From: Pseudodesulfovibrio alkaliphilus
GTDB lineage: Bacteria; Desulfobacterota; Desulfovibrionia; Desulfovibrionales; Desulfovibrionaceae
Direction of reading: 5' to 3'
DNA length: 64,000 nt
NCBI RefSeq assembly: GCF_009729555.1
Contig: NZ_WODC01000003.1
Location: 293,784 to 357,783, forward strand
Shown here: piece by piece, positions 48,614 to 56,794 of the stretch
Layout of the letters: each line of letters begins with the position of its first letter
Numbering within the stretch: the stretch's first letter is position 1
Translations under genes and position numbers: made by a program
Notes under the pieces: generated by a model
What the model was told of the DNA's origin: nothing
Seen by the model: only the letters and a program-made list of their open reading frames with translations
Database searches by the model: none

Positions 48614-49270
48614 CTACTTGACCCGGTGAAGGGTCGCGCCGTGCTGGCGGTCGGGCCGCAGCTCAAGGATGCGCCGGGCCGTGTCGGCAAAGAGGTCGAT
48701 GGGGTGGTGGCTGATGACCAGCAGTTGCAGCCCGAGGCGGTCGGCTATCTCGGCGATGAGCTTCATGAGCTTGGGGACGAGGGCGGGCCTGATCCAGCAG
48801 TCCTGCTCGTCGAGAACCAGAAAGGGACGGTGCCCCTCGGGCGCGAGCTGGGACAGGGCGATGAGCCGAAGCCCCACGGACAGGATGTTGCAGACCGAGC
48901 CGCCCTGGCCCGACAGGATGTCCTCCACACGGTCGCCGTGGCCCTGATTGTGGATCTCGAAGCGGATCTGGAGCCGGTTGTTGCGCACCTCGCGCCGGGT
49001 GGCCACCACCCGGTCCTGACCGAGGATTTCGCGCACCGCATGGGTCAGGTTCAGCTCGACCTCGTCGAGCACCTGACCGAACAGGGCGGTGGACAGCTCC
49101 TCCAGAGTGTCGCGGGCGCCGGGGGCAAGGGCCAGGAAGTCGCGCACCCCGGCCAGCCCGGCCCGGACCCGGGCATGTCCGGCGTGGGCCCCCTCGGCCA
49201 GTCCCACGAGCCGGTCGAGCCGTTGCCGGACCTCGTCAAGAGAGGGCATGTCAGCCCCTTCGGGCAGCAT
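48614..49270 (-). CDS. Rad50/SbcC-like ATPase, separate C-terminal half
   Basis: A 218-residue protein that looks like the C-terminal lobe of a Rad50/SMC ATPase encoded on its own. LSGQGGSVCNILSVGLRL (about 119-136) corresponds to the ABC signature, LVLDEQDCW (151-159) to Walker B with catalytic Glu, and LLVISHHPIDL (183-193) to the H-loop. There is no Walker A; that is in the gene at 50535-51881. The N-terminal ~70 residues are helical. Its ATG shares its A with the TGA stop of the coiled-coil gene upstream (TGATG), so translation is probably coupled. A truncated homologous relic lies near 12 kb. Confidence 0.85.
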   Translation of the reverse strand: MLPEGADMPSLDEVRQRLDRLVGLAEGAHAGHARVRAGLAGVRDFLALAPGARDTLEELSTALFGQVLDEVELNLTHAVREILGQDRVVATRREVRNNRLQIRFEIHNQGHGDRVEDILSGQGGSVCNILSVGLRLIALSQLAPEGHRPFLVLDEQDCWIRPALVPKLMKLIAEIADRLGLQLLVISHHPIDLFADTARRILELRPDRQHGATLHRVK

Positions 49271-49596
49271 CAGCCCGCCCGCTCCACGCTGTTTTCCACA
49301 GCGGCCAGGTCAGCCTGAATCTGTTGGACATGCTCGCGGTATTGCGTGACAAGCATCTCGTTTTCCTTCCTTTTTTTCTCAAGAAGCGCCTGCAGTTCCT
49401 CGGGGTCGCTGGTGCCGTATTCAGCCTGGGCCTGGGCCTTGAGGGCATCAAGCTGTTCGGTGAGATGGGTGATGTCCTGCTCGGTACGCACCCGCTGCTC
49501 CCGCAGACGCTCATAGTCCTGACGCAATTGGGCAAGCTCGCGCTCCAGCTGGACATCGCGGGTCGTCCCTGTGTTGTTGGGGTTGCTATCGTTCAA
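49270..49596 (-). CDS. Small coiled-coil protein of the split Rad50 operon
   Basis: A 108-residue protein that is almost all heptad-patterned helix from about residue 14 (VQLERELAQLRQDYERLREQ, ITHLTEQLDALKAQA) with one break at GTSDPEE around 61-67. It has no cysteine and no catalytic motif. It lies between the Mre11-like and ATPase C-half genes and could supply coiled-coil length missing from the split ATPase. Start is TTG 49596, with AGGAGG six bases upstream inside the end of the nuclease gene (11-base overlap). No homolog is known to me; the structural role is an inference. Confidence 0.75.
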   Translation of the reverse strand: MNDSNPNNTGTTRDVQLERELAQLRQDYERLREQRVRTEQDITHLTEQLDALKAQAQAEYGTSDPEELQALLEKKRKENEMLVTQYREHVQQIQADLAAVENSVERAG

Positions 49597-50545
49597 GGGT
49601 GACCTCCTCGTAAAGTTCCCAGATAAGTGCCCCCTCCGGGGTTTCCCTGGACAGGTTTTCCTGCAGAAACTGGCGCAGGCCCATGCCCTCGCGGGTGCGT
49701 CTCCAAGCCAGCCGCTCAAGCCCCCTGATGAACTCCGACCCCGCCTCGGCTGGCTGCTCCTCAGGCGGAAAATCCTGGTCGGGAAAGACCTGCTCAAAGG
49801 GCAGATGGGGCACGGCCCAGCGTTCGAGCTCCGTCCAGCCGGGCCGCCAGATGGCTGCGGCGGGCCGCCGCTCCATGGAGCGGCGGGTAAAGGTGAGCCG
49901 GGTGATGTTGCCGGGATTGGCCCAGGTGGTTCGCCCGGCCTGTACTGTGGGCTGGGGCCGGTGGATGTGGCCGTTGATGAGCCAGTCGATGCCGGGCAGT
50001 TCCCGGATGGCGTAGGCACGGTCCTCGAACTCGGGAAACCTGATGTTGTGGTGGGTGAGCCAGACCACGGCGGCCGGATCGCCCGGCCCGGCCTCGTACC
50101 CCTTGGGCAGGGGCGAACCGTCCGGGCTGGCGCAGATCAGGGCGCTGCCGGAGTCGGTCTCGAGAAGGAACTGCGGCCCCTCCTCCTTCATCAGCCGAAG
50201 CACTCCGGCCGTCTCCAATACCGCAATGGTCAGGTCCTCGGTGAACCTCGACTGGTACTTGTCGTGGTTGCCAAGCAGCGCCCAGACCCTGCCCGACCCG
50301 GTGCGCGCGCCAAGGAGGCGGATCAGTTCCACAAGCATCTTGTTGGAGTTGTCGCGTGGCCGGTGGAAGAGGTCGCCCAGGAGCACCGGGACCATGCCCA
50401 GCTCGTCGGCGCGGTCCAGGCAGGCGGTCAGCTTGCTCATGATCTGCTCAAGATAACCATCAAGCCGCTGACCCGGCGGAAGGTCCGCCAGATGTGGATC
50501 GCCAACCAGAAAGAGCCCGTTGGCCCGGAGGGTCTCAACACTCAT
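49586..50545 (-). CDS. Mre11/SbcD-like metallophosphoesterase
   Basis: A 319-residue calcineurin-like phosphoesterase, probably a nuclease. All five metal motifs are present: GDPHLADL (15-18 as GDPH), LLGDLFHRPRD, ALLGNHDKY, VVWLTHHNI and INGHIHRPQ. The C-terminal ~80 residues (TELERWAVPHLPFEQVF, ERLAWRRTREGMGLRQFLQ) resemble a partner-binding region. It starts at ATG 50545 inside the end of the ATPase N-half gene (11-base overlap), which excludes the longer open frame. With the ATPase halves it probably forms a DNA-end processing machine like SbcCD. Confidence 0.9.
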   Translation of the reverse strand: MSVETLRANGLFLVGDPHLADLPPGQRLDGYLEQIMSKLTACLDRADELGMVPVLLGDLFHRPRDNSNKMLVELIRLLGARTGSGRVWALLGNHDKYQSRFTEDLTIAVLETAGVLRLMKEEGPQFLLETDSGSALICASPDGSPLPKGYEAGPGDPAAVVWLTHHNIRFPEFEDRAYAIRELPGIDWLINGHIHRPQPTVQAGRTTWANPGNITRLTFTRRSMERRPAAAIWRPGWTELERWAVPHLPFEQVFPDQDFPPEEQPAEAGSEFIRGLERLAWRRTREGMGLRQFLQENLSRETPEGALIWELYEEVTLER

Positions 50546-51881
50546 GCCCGTGCCCCCGATCAAGGAAGGTTTCGGCATTGATCCGTGCCCCGCACAAGGG
50601 GCACCCGCCAATATCCGCCAGCACCCCGGCCAGGGTTTCCGCGGTCTCCTGCAACCGCATCTCCAACCCGGACAGAGCAGCCTCCAGGGTCTGCCTGCGC
50701 ATGGTCAGGCCGCGAAGGCCAGCAACCAGTTCCAAAAGGTGCGCGTCCTCCTCGACCCGAGGCGGCTCCGCAAGGCTCCGCAATACCTTGTCGCGCCGTG
50801 CGACGCGCTCCATACGGTAGCGGGATGCAATCATTTCATCCACAACTTCAGACAGATGTGCGGTATTCACCGTATCCGGCGGCCCAAGCAGCCCGTCCAC
50901 GCACCGGCTTTTGACTTCAGCCTTCCGCAAGGCACATGCAGCCGCTTGCTGGCGCTTGCAGAGCTCGGCCAGCCGGGCGGTGTTCTCCGTTGCCGGCGGC
51001 GCAGCGAGATCTGCCAGGGCGGCACCGGCCCGCCCGGCATCGGCCAGTCGCGCCGCGGTGCGGGCCATTTCCGCCGCCAGAGAGCGCAACCCATCGATCG
51101 GATTGGAATTGGGCACCGGCTCCAGAGAGTTGAGGGCGACCAGGACCCGGCGCAGGACACCGCGCCTCGCGGCCAGGCCGCGCAGGGAGGAACAACGGCT
51201 TTCAAGAACCGGCATGGCGACTTGGAGTTCCTTTGCGGAGTCTTCCAGTTGCCGTGCCTCTTCCATGCGCAGGGCGATGTCCGGCAGACTGGCCAGCGCA
51301 TCAAGCCCGACCTCGATGCGCTCCCGCTCGGCCTCAAGATCGCGCTCCCGCCGCTTTGCCTCGGTGGTCCGCGCCTTGAGGGCGTTTTGCATGGCCAGCA
51401 GGTGGGCGCTTTCGGTGGACGCGGCGAAAAAGGCGGCCACATTGGATTCAGGCCGGTTGAGCAGAAAAACGGGCTCGCGCTGGTTGCCCAGATGCACATC
51501 CACGGGATCGCCCGTCTCAAGCTCCACCAGATTGAGCCGCAGCAGGGCCCGGACCTCGTCTGGCACCTTGCCCTGGAGCTTCCAGAAGGGCTCCTCCGGC
51601 TCGTCGCGGCCCGGCAGGGTGATCTCGTAGCCCGCGCTGCGTTTCTTGCGTATCCAGACGACTTTTGCCCCGTCGTCCAGCACCACCGTAACCCGCGCCT
51701 CCCTGGCCCCGTGGCGGATGCAGTGGCTGAAGGACGGGTTGGTGGTCACACAGCGCAGGGCCTCGACAACGGCGGATTTGCCCGTATTGTTGGCGCCGGT
51801 CAGTGCCGTGATCCCCGGCCCAAGCTCCAGCTCGGTCCGCTCGTGGGCCATGAAATTTTCCAGAATGATGCGGTGTATCAT
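50535..51881 (-). CDS. Rad50/SbcC-like ATPase, N-terminal half ending in a zinc hook
   Basis: A 448-residue protein starting MIHRIILENFMAHERTE, a classical SMC/Rad50 N-terminus, with Walker A GANNTGKS (29-36). Residues ~165-415 are charged helical coiled coil with a repeated TENTARL / DTVNTAHL / EEDAHLLEL pattern of loops. The protein ends 18 residues after a zinc-hook CPLC (427-430, GGCPLCG), exactly where a normal Rad50 would turn back. It lacks signature and Walker B, which lie in the C-half gene. It is the first gene of the four-gene operon; adjacent genes overlap by 1-11 bases. Confidence 0.88.
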   Translation of the reverse strand: MIHRIILENFMAHERTELELGPGITALTGANNTGKSAVVEALRCVTTNPSFSHCIRHGAREARVTVVLDDGAKVVWIRKKRSAGYEITLPGRDEPEEPFWKLQGKVPDEVRALLRLNLVELETGDPVDVHLGNQREPVFLLNRPESNVAAFFAASTESAHLLAMQNALKARTTEAKRRERDLEAERERIEVGLDALASLPDIALRMEEARQLEDSAKELQVAMPVLESRCSSLRGLAARRGVLRRVLVALNSLEPVPNSNPIDGLRSLAAEMARTAARLADAGRAGAALADLAAPPATENTARLAELCKRQQAAACALRKAEVKSRCVDGLLGPPDTVNTAHLSEVVDEMIASRYRMERVARRDKVLRSLAEPPRVEEDAHLLELVAGLRGLTMRRQTLEAALSGLEMRLQETAETLAGVLADIGGCPLCGARINAETFLDRGHGHEC

Positions 51882-51980
51882 GCTGCTCGGCGGGGTTTGC
51901 TCAACCTGTCCATTCGTTTGATGAAATCATTCCTCCCCTTCTCTTCTCTCCGCTCTCCTCCCCCCCTCCCCGACCTGCGA

Positions 51981-52106
51981 AGCAGGTGGCGGAAATGGGT
52001 CGAGTGCCAGGCGCAAGAGCCATGCAGGACCGAAGCGTACTCCGGGTACGCGAAGGTCTGCATGGAGCGAAGCAACGACGCAGTCGGGCCATTTACGCCA
52101 CCTGCT
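51981..52106. repeat. Nested palindromic element, about 126 bases
   Basis: The outer arms 51981-51998 and 52089-52106 are complementary over 18 bases with one mismatch. Inside, CCATGCAG (52020-52027) matches CTGCATGG (52057-52064 on the other arm) with neighbours extending the pairing, and CGTAC / GTACG (52036-52040 and 52046-52050) close the tip. The right arm includes the stop region of the adjacent gene. It looks like a large cruciform or structured RNA; whether it is a transcription terminator, a regulatory leader or a mobile palindromic repeat cannot be told. Confidence 0.65.
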
Positions 52107-53007
52107 AGGGGTAGCGCGGTTTGGGGTGGCGTGTAAAGAACCAGGGGGCCGGTCCGAGGCGGCGCATGGCCTCGTTGTTGGCCTGCCAGCGCTCGGCCAG
52201 GGGGCCGGGCATCCCGTGGCGGTCGCAGGGGAAATCAGCGCACTGGAAACAGTAGTCCACCCCGCGCTCGCGGGCGCAGCCGGGCACGGCGCAGGACTTG
52301 AAGAGACACCCGGCCTCGCGGCAGCCGGAGCAGGAACCCGAGGCCAGGAAGTCGAGCAGCTCGCTGAAGGCCCCATAGTTGCCAAAGGCCGGGTTCATGG
52401 AGGCGAAGCGCTCGGCGTAGGCCGCGAAATTGTTACCCAGGGCCGCCTTGAGGGCGCTGGCGGACTGCTGGACAGGGCCGCCGTCAAAGGCGAGACAGGT
52501 GGAACAGAGCAGGCCACAGGGCGCAAGGCGGGACCGTACAAAAGCGGACTCGTCGGGCTGAAGGCCGGTCTCGCGCAGCAGGTCCAGGGCGATGTCCACG
52601 GCCCGGATCACGTATTCGATGCAACGGGCCTTGACGTTCTGGCTCTTGAACCGGGCCTGGCCCTCGGGCGTGGCAAAATCGCAGCCGGTCAGGTCAAGGC
52701 AGTTGACGGAGCCGAAGGCGTCGCGGAATCGTTCCTGAAACTCCTGGGCCAGGGTGTAGGCCGCATCATATTCGCCGCCCGGTCCCGGCCGCCCAGCATA
52801 CAGGCCGATGCCCATGACCGCGCCCGAGACCGCCCCGCACTGGCCGCAGGTGCGGGCCATGCCGCTGCAAAACCCTGTGGCCATGGGCGTCAGCGGCTGC
52901 GGATCGCGCCCCCCGGCCTCGGCCATGAGTTTGAGCACGATCTCCGCACAATAGAGATCGCCGGAGTTGAAGAGTTCGGCCGCTGCGGCCCGGTGGTGAT
53001 CAGACAT
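52105..53007 (-). CDS. Fusion of a C_GCAxxG_C_C redox protein with a DUF3795 zinc-ribbon-like domain
   Basis: A 300-residue protein. Residues 1-~140 match the C_GCAxxG_C_C family: CAEIVLKLMAEAGG, ATGFCSGMARTCGQCGAVSGAVMGIGLYAG and SVNCLDLTGCDF. The remainder (~160-290) is DUF3795-like and rich in Cys: APCGLLCSTC, GSCSGCREAGCLFKSCAVPGC, and DYCFQCADFPCDRH. Function of both domains is unknown, but the cysteines suggest metal binding. AAAGGAGG before ATG 53007 sets the start, and the longer upstream frame is not coding. It overlaps the methylase gene upstream by eight bases. Confidence 0.85.
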   Translation of the reverse strand: MSDHHRAAAAELFNSGDLYCAEIVLKLMAEAGGRDPQPLTPMATGFCSGMARTCGQCGAVSGAVMGIGLYAGRPGPGGEYDAAYTLAQEFQERFRDAFGSVNCLDLTGCDFATPEGQARFKSQNVKARCIEYVIRAVDIALDLLRETGLQPDESAFVRSRLAPCGLLCSTCLAFDGGPVQQSASALKAALGNNFAAYAERFASMNPAFGNYGAFSELLDFLASGSCSGCREAGCLFKSCAVPGCARERGVDYCFQCADFPCDRHGMPGPLAERWQANNEAMRRLGPAPWFFTRHPKPRYP

Positions 53008-53827
53008 GGGAATCCTCCTTTGGCGCGTGGCGATTGGCGCGGTCCGGCCGTTCAATGGCCCGCGTACCCCGGCGGCTGGAAAGAAAGGGGCAGAAGGCAA
53101 TGGCCTCATCCGTAAGGCGGGTGGCGTTGCCCGCCCCGGAATGAAGCGCCAGCGGCGGCTCCACATGCAGGCCCGGACGGCCCTCCTTGACCGCCTCCAT
53201 GAGCACCATGCGCGCCTCCCGGTCGGCCCGGCCGTGGACCAGACGCATGCGCTTGGGGGCCAGACCGGCGGCGGCCAGGCCCTCCATGAGGTCTGGCAGC
53301 CGCTCGGGCAGATGAACAAAGGAGAAGCGGCCACGCGTCTTGAGGGCCACGGCCGCGCATTTGGCGAAGCGGGCAAAATCGCCCCTGCTCTCGAAACGGG
53401 CTGCGGCACGGCCCTGGCCCTGGCTGACCCGGCCGCAGCCAAGGGGCCTGTATGGCGGGTTTGCCACCACGAAATCCGCCACCCGGTCGGGCCGCCACAG
53501 GGCCACATCGCCGCACACCGGAGCATAGCGGTCCCCGAGGTGGAGGGCGACGGCGTTGGCTTCGGCCGCTTCCACGCTTGCAAGGTCGATGTCCACGCCG
53601 GTCAGGCGCAGATCGGGCTGGCGCAGGAGCAGGGCAAGACCAACCACCCCGCAGCCGCAGCCGAGGTCCACACCCGCCTGCCCCCGCCCGGTCCGGGCAA
53701 AACAGGCCAGGAGCAGCGAGTCGAGGGAAAACCGATACCCGCCCTCGGGCTGAACCATGCCGCGGGGAAAGGCGGCCCTTCGGTCAAGGACAGCCCGGGC
53801 GTCTGTGCCGGGGCGGACTTCGTTCAC
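53000..53827 (-). CDS. TrmN6-like N6-adenine methyltransferase (YfiC family)
   Basis: A 275-residue Rossmann methyltransferase like YfiC/TrmN6, which modifies A37 of tRNA1(Val). Family marks are GYRFSLDSLLLACFA, the SAM motif VDLGCGCGVVGLALL, the base-flipping NPPY in FVVANPPYRP, and FVHLPERLPDLMEGL. GTG 53827 overlaps the murJ stop by four bases, and the start coincides with the conserved N-terminus. The substrate assignment is by family resemblance only. Confidence 0.85.
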   Translation of the reverse strand: MNEVRPGTDARAVLDRRAAFPRGMVQPEGGYRFSLDSLLLACFARTGRGQAGVDLGCGCGVVGLALLLRQPDLRLTGVDIDLASVEAAEANAVALHLGDRYAPVCGDVALWRPDRVADFVVANPPYRPLGCGRVSQGQGRAAARFESRGDFARFAKCAAVALKTRGRFSFVHLPERLPDLMEGLAAAGLAPKRMRLVHGRADREARMVLMEAVKEGRPGLHVEPPLALHSGAGNATRLTDEAIAFCPFLSSRRGTRAIERPDRANRHAPKEDSHV

Positions 53828-55371
53828 GCCTTGCCCCGCTTTCTGCCGCGCCTGACGCGGGAGCGGACCATGTCCATGAACAGACGCGCCTCGGCCATGT
53901 CCAGGACCAGGGCCAGGAACAGATAGGCAGCCACCCAAACGGGCATCAGGGCCAGCCACCAAAGCCCCCAGGATGCGGAGAGGTAAGCGCCAAGCCCCAC
54001 CCCGAGACTCAGGGCAAGGGTCTTGAGAGACGCGGCCAGGGGCACCAGCGTGGCCTTGCGCTTGCGGGCCAGACTGATGTGCAGGAGCGCGAAATTGAGC
54101 AGGGAGGACAGGCTGACGGCCAGGGCAAGCCCCACATGGGCCATGGGGACCATGAGCAGGACGCCGAGCAGCACGTTGGCCGCCAGACAGACCACGGCGA
54201 TTCTGACCGGGGTACGGGTATCCTCCAGGGCGTAGAATCCGGCCACCAGCGGGCGGGCCAGGGCGATGAAGGGCAGTCCAACAGCGTAGGCGACCAGGGC
54301 GTGGGCCGTGGCGGTCACGGCCTGGGGAGAAAACTCGCCGCGCTCGAAGAGCAGCGAGACAATGGGGCCGGCCAATCCGATGAGCCCTGCGGCCGCGGGC
54401 AGGGAGATGAACAGGGTCAGCCCCAGGGAAAGGGCCATGGCCCCGTCGTACTCCTCCATCTCCCCCTTGGCTGCCAGCCGCGCCAGACTCGGTAGGGCGG
54501 CAGTGCTAATGGCCAGTCCGAAGACTCCCAGGGGAAACTGGACCAGCCTGTCCGCGTAGTAAAGATACGAAACCGACCCCACGGGCAGGAAGGAGGCCAG
54601 GAGCGTGCCCAGCAGGATGTTCACCTGATAGACGGCCGCGCCGAACAGGGTGGGCAACATGAGCAGCCCCATGCGGGCCACGCCCTTGTTGCGCCACGAC
54701 CAGGGGCCGCGCCAGGAAAAACCGCTCCTGCGCAGATAGGGCTGCTGGAGCAGCCACTGGCCCACCCCTCCCAGAAGGACGCCCCAGGCCATGGAGTAGG
54801 CCACGTTGTAACCGAAACGATACCCGAACAGGGCCGACCCGATAAGGGCCACATTGAGCACCGACGGAGACAGGGCCGGGGCCAGAAAATGGTTGTCCGC
54901 ATTGAGCACACCCATGCACAGGGCCACCCCGCAGATGAGGATGACATAGGGAAAGCAGATACGCACGAGGTCCACCGTGGTGGCGAACAGCTCGGGATTG
55001 CGCAGAAAGCCCGGAGCAATGGCCATGGTCAGCGGCCACGCCAGCACCTGGGCGGCCAGGGTGATGCCCCCGAGGATCACCGCCAGCCAGATCATGGCCG
55101 AACGGGCCATGGCCTGGGCCGCCTCCTCGCCCTCTTCCTCGCGCACACGGGAATAGACCGGGATGAAGGCCATGGTCAGCGATCCCTCGCCAAAGAGCCT
55201 GCGCAGCAGGTTGGGGATGCGGAAGGCCACGAAAAAGGCGTCGGCAAACACCCCTGCCCCCAGGGCAAAGGCCACGATCATATCTCTAACAAACCCCAAC
55301 ACCCTCGAGACAAGGGTCGCGCCCGCCACAACGGCCGCGTTTCTGGCTATGTCCCTGCCGTGCTTATTCAC
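53824..55371 (-). CDS. murJ: Lipid II flippase MurJ (MviN)
   Basis: Flips the peptidoglycan precursor lipid II to the outer face of the inner membrane. The 515 residues have about fourteen hydrophobic helices. Family signatures are ATLVSRVLGFVRDMIVAFALGAG at helix 1, FRIPNLLRRLFGEGSLTMAFIPVY, and the repeated long helices. A basic C-terminus (RVRRGRKRGKA) follows. GTG 55371 begins at MNKHGRDIARNA. Its end overlaps the TrmN6-like gene start. Confidence 0.95.
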   Translation of the reverse strand: MNKHGRDIARNAAVVAGATLVSRVLGFVRDMIVAFALGAGVFADAFFVAFRIPNLLRRLFGEGSLTMAFIPVYSRVREEEGEEAAQAMARSAMIWLAVILGGITLAAQVLAWPLTMAIAPGFLRNPELFATTVDLVRICFPYVILICGVALCMGVLNADNHFLAPALSPSVLNVALIGSALFGYRFGYNVAYSMAWGVLLGGVGQWLLQQPYLRRSGFSWRGPWSWRNKGVARMGLLMLPTLFGAAVYQVNILLGTLLASFLPVGSVSYLYYADRLVQFPLGVFGLAISTAALPSLARLAAKGEMEEYDGAMALSLGLTLFISLPAAAGLIGLAGPIVSLLFERGEFSPQAVTATAHALVAYAVGLPFIALARPLVAGFYALEDTRTPVRIAVVCLAANVLLGVLLMVPMAHVGLALAVSLSSLLNFALLHISLARKRKATLVPLAASLKTLALSLGVGLGAYLSASWGLWWLALMPVWVAAYLFLALVLDMAEARLFMDMVRSRVRRGRKRGKA

Positions 55372-55432
55372 CGTTTCTCTCCGTCCGAAGACCGATTCGC
55401 CAACATCCTGATTTCTCGTCGCGCCTATTTTC

Positions 55433-55456
55433 TAGAGTTTTTCTAGAAAAACTCTA
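55433..55456. repeat. Perfect 24-base palindrome
   Basis: The arms TAGAGTTTTT and AAAAACTCTA surround the central CTAG, giving a perfect 24-base dyad in AT-rich DNA within a GC-rich region. It lies about 60 bases upstream of the murJ start codon and downstream of mutM. Candidates are an operator controlling murJ or a terminator for mutM. The remaining gap (55457-55713) contains no gene I can support. Confidence 0.7.
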
Positions 55457-55713
55457 ATATCATGTATTCTTTTGCATTAACCACAACCGCCCCGTGCTGC
55501 CTGCCAGAGGCCCCCCTCCTGGACGCCCCCGCCGCAGCAGCGCGGCAACATGCCGGAATATAACGCATTGGCCTGAAAGGCAGACGGCTCCCGCCAGACC
55601 CGTCGCAGCCGGGGCCATTGGAGCAAAGACACCGTACCCGACGGGTTCACGGGACCGATTCCGGTGTACCTGCGGCGCATCGACCGCAAGGGACTTTTGC
55701 AGATGGTTGTGGT

Positions 55714-56538
55714 TCATGGCCGGGGCTCCGGCTGGCAGCGCGGGCAATAGGTGGAGGTGCGGCCAGCCACCTTGATGGCGGCCAGAGGTGTTTTGCAGGC
55801 CGCGCAGGGCAAGCCCTGCCTGCCGTACACGGCAAAGCTGTTCTGAAAGGCTCCGGCGTCTCCGCTGGCATTGACGTAGTTCCGTATGGAGCTGCCGTTT
55901 TCCGCGATGGCCTGGAGCAGGACCTCCTGAAGATGGGCAAAAAGGCGCAGGGCTCCGGCCCGACCCAGGCTGTGGCCGCGTGTCCGGGGATGGATACCGG
56001 CCCGAAACAGGGATTCGTCCGCATAGATGTTGCCCACCCCGGCCACCACGGTCTGATCGAGCAGCAGCGCCTTGATCCGCCCGGTGCGCGAGACCACTCG
56101 CCCGGCGAGAGTCACGGGATCGGTCTCCAGCGGCTCGGGACCGACTCGGCGCAGAAAGTTCCACCCCGCCAGCCCGCCCGGCCCAAAGGCGCACACATAC
56201 CCGAAGCGACGCATGTCGGCAAAGCACAGCAGCGAGCCGTCGTCCAGAATGAACCGGGTCCGGTCGTGGCGGTCAACGGGCCGCATGGGGCCATGTACCA
56301 CCCGTCCGGTCATCTTCAAATGAAAGGCCAGGGTCGCGCCGCCAACCATGTCCACCAGCAGCACCTTGGCCCGGCGGCGCACTCCGGTCACTGTGGCGCC
56401 GAGCACCTTGGGTACCAGCGTGGCCGCGCCCTCGCTCAGTCGCGTGGGGTCCACCGGCTCCACGCCCGAAATCACACGCCCGGTCAGCGTGGCGCACAGT
56501 CCCCTGGCAATGACCTCAACCTCTGGCAACTCTGGCAT
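55714..56538 (-). CDS. mutM: Formamidopyrimidine-DNA glycosylase
   Basis: Removes oxidised purines such as 8-oxoguanine and nicks the strand. The 274 residues start with the catalytic MPELPEVEVIARGL (Pro2 and Glu3), have AFHLKMTGR and the H2TH region VGNIYADESLFRAGIHP. The zinc finger near the end uses CAACK and CPRC (GLPCAACKTPLAAIK, TYCPRCQPEPRP). It appears to be a single-gene unit. Confidence 0.95.
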   Translation of the reverse strand: MPELPEVEVIARGLCATLTGRVISGVEPVDPTRLSEGAATLVPKVLGATVTGVRRRAKVLLVDMVGGATLAFHLKMTGRVVHGPMRPVDRHDRTRFILDDGSLLCFADMRRFGYVCAFGPGGLAGWNFLRRVGPEPLETDPVTLAGRVVSRTGRIKALLLDQTVVAGVGNIYADESLFRAGIHPRTRGHSLGRAGALRLFAHLQEVLLQAIAENGSSIRNYVNASGDAGAFQNSFAVYGRQGLPCAACKTPLAAIKVAGRTSTYCPRCQPEPRP

Positions 56539-56794
56539 GGCCCACTACCTACCCCAATTCCCATGCCGAGAAAAGCGCGGAGACAAGCAAGGGACGGGGG
56601 AAGGTGCTGTGCTTCGTGGGAAATGGACAAGAGGATGCGCGTTGGCGCGGCCGAACGCCCCCTACGCCGCCATCAGGCCCTTCGTTGCCCGCACAGCGCC
56701 ACCAGACGGCACAGACCCAAAAAGTCTTGAAAAGATTTCCCCCGGGACCCTCCACCTCCACACCACCCACCGCCAACCCGCCTTTGCCCTTTCA

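Noticed and set aside
55460..56227. A minus-strand frame running from the mutM-murJ gap into mutM
   Set aside because: It is out of frame with mutM, has no start signal and no family character.
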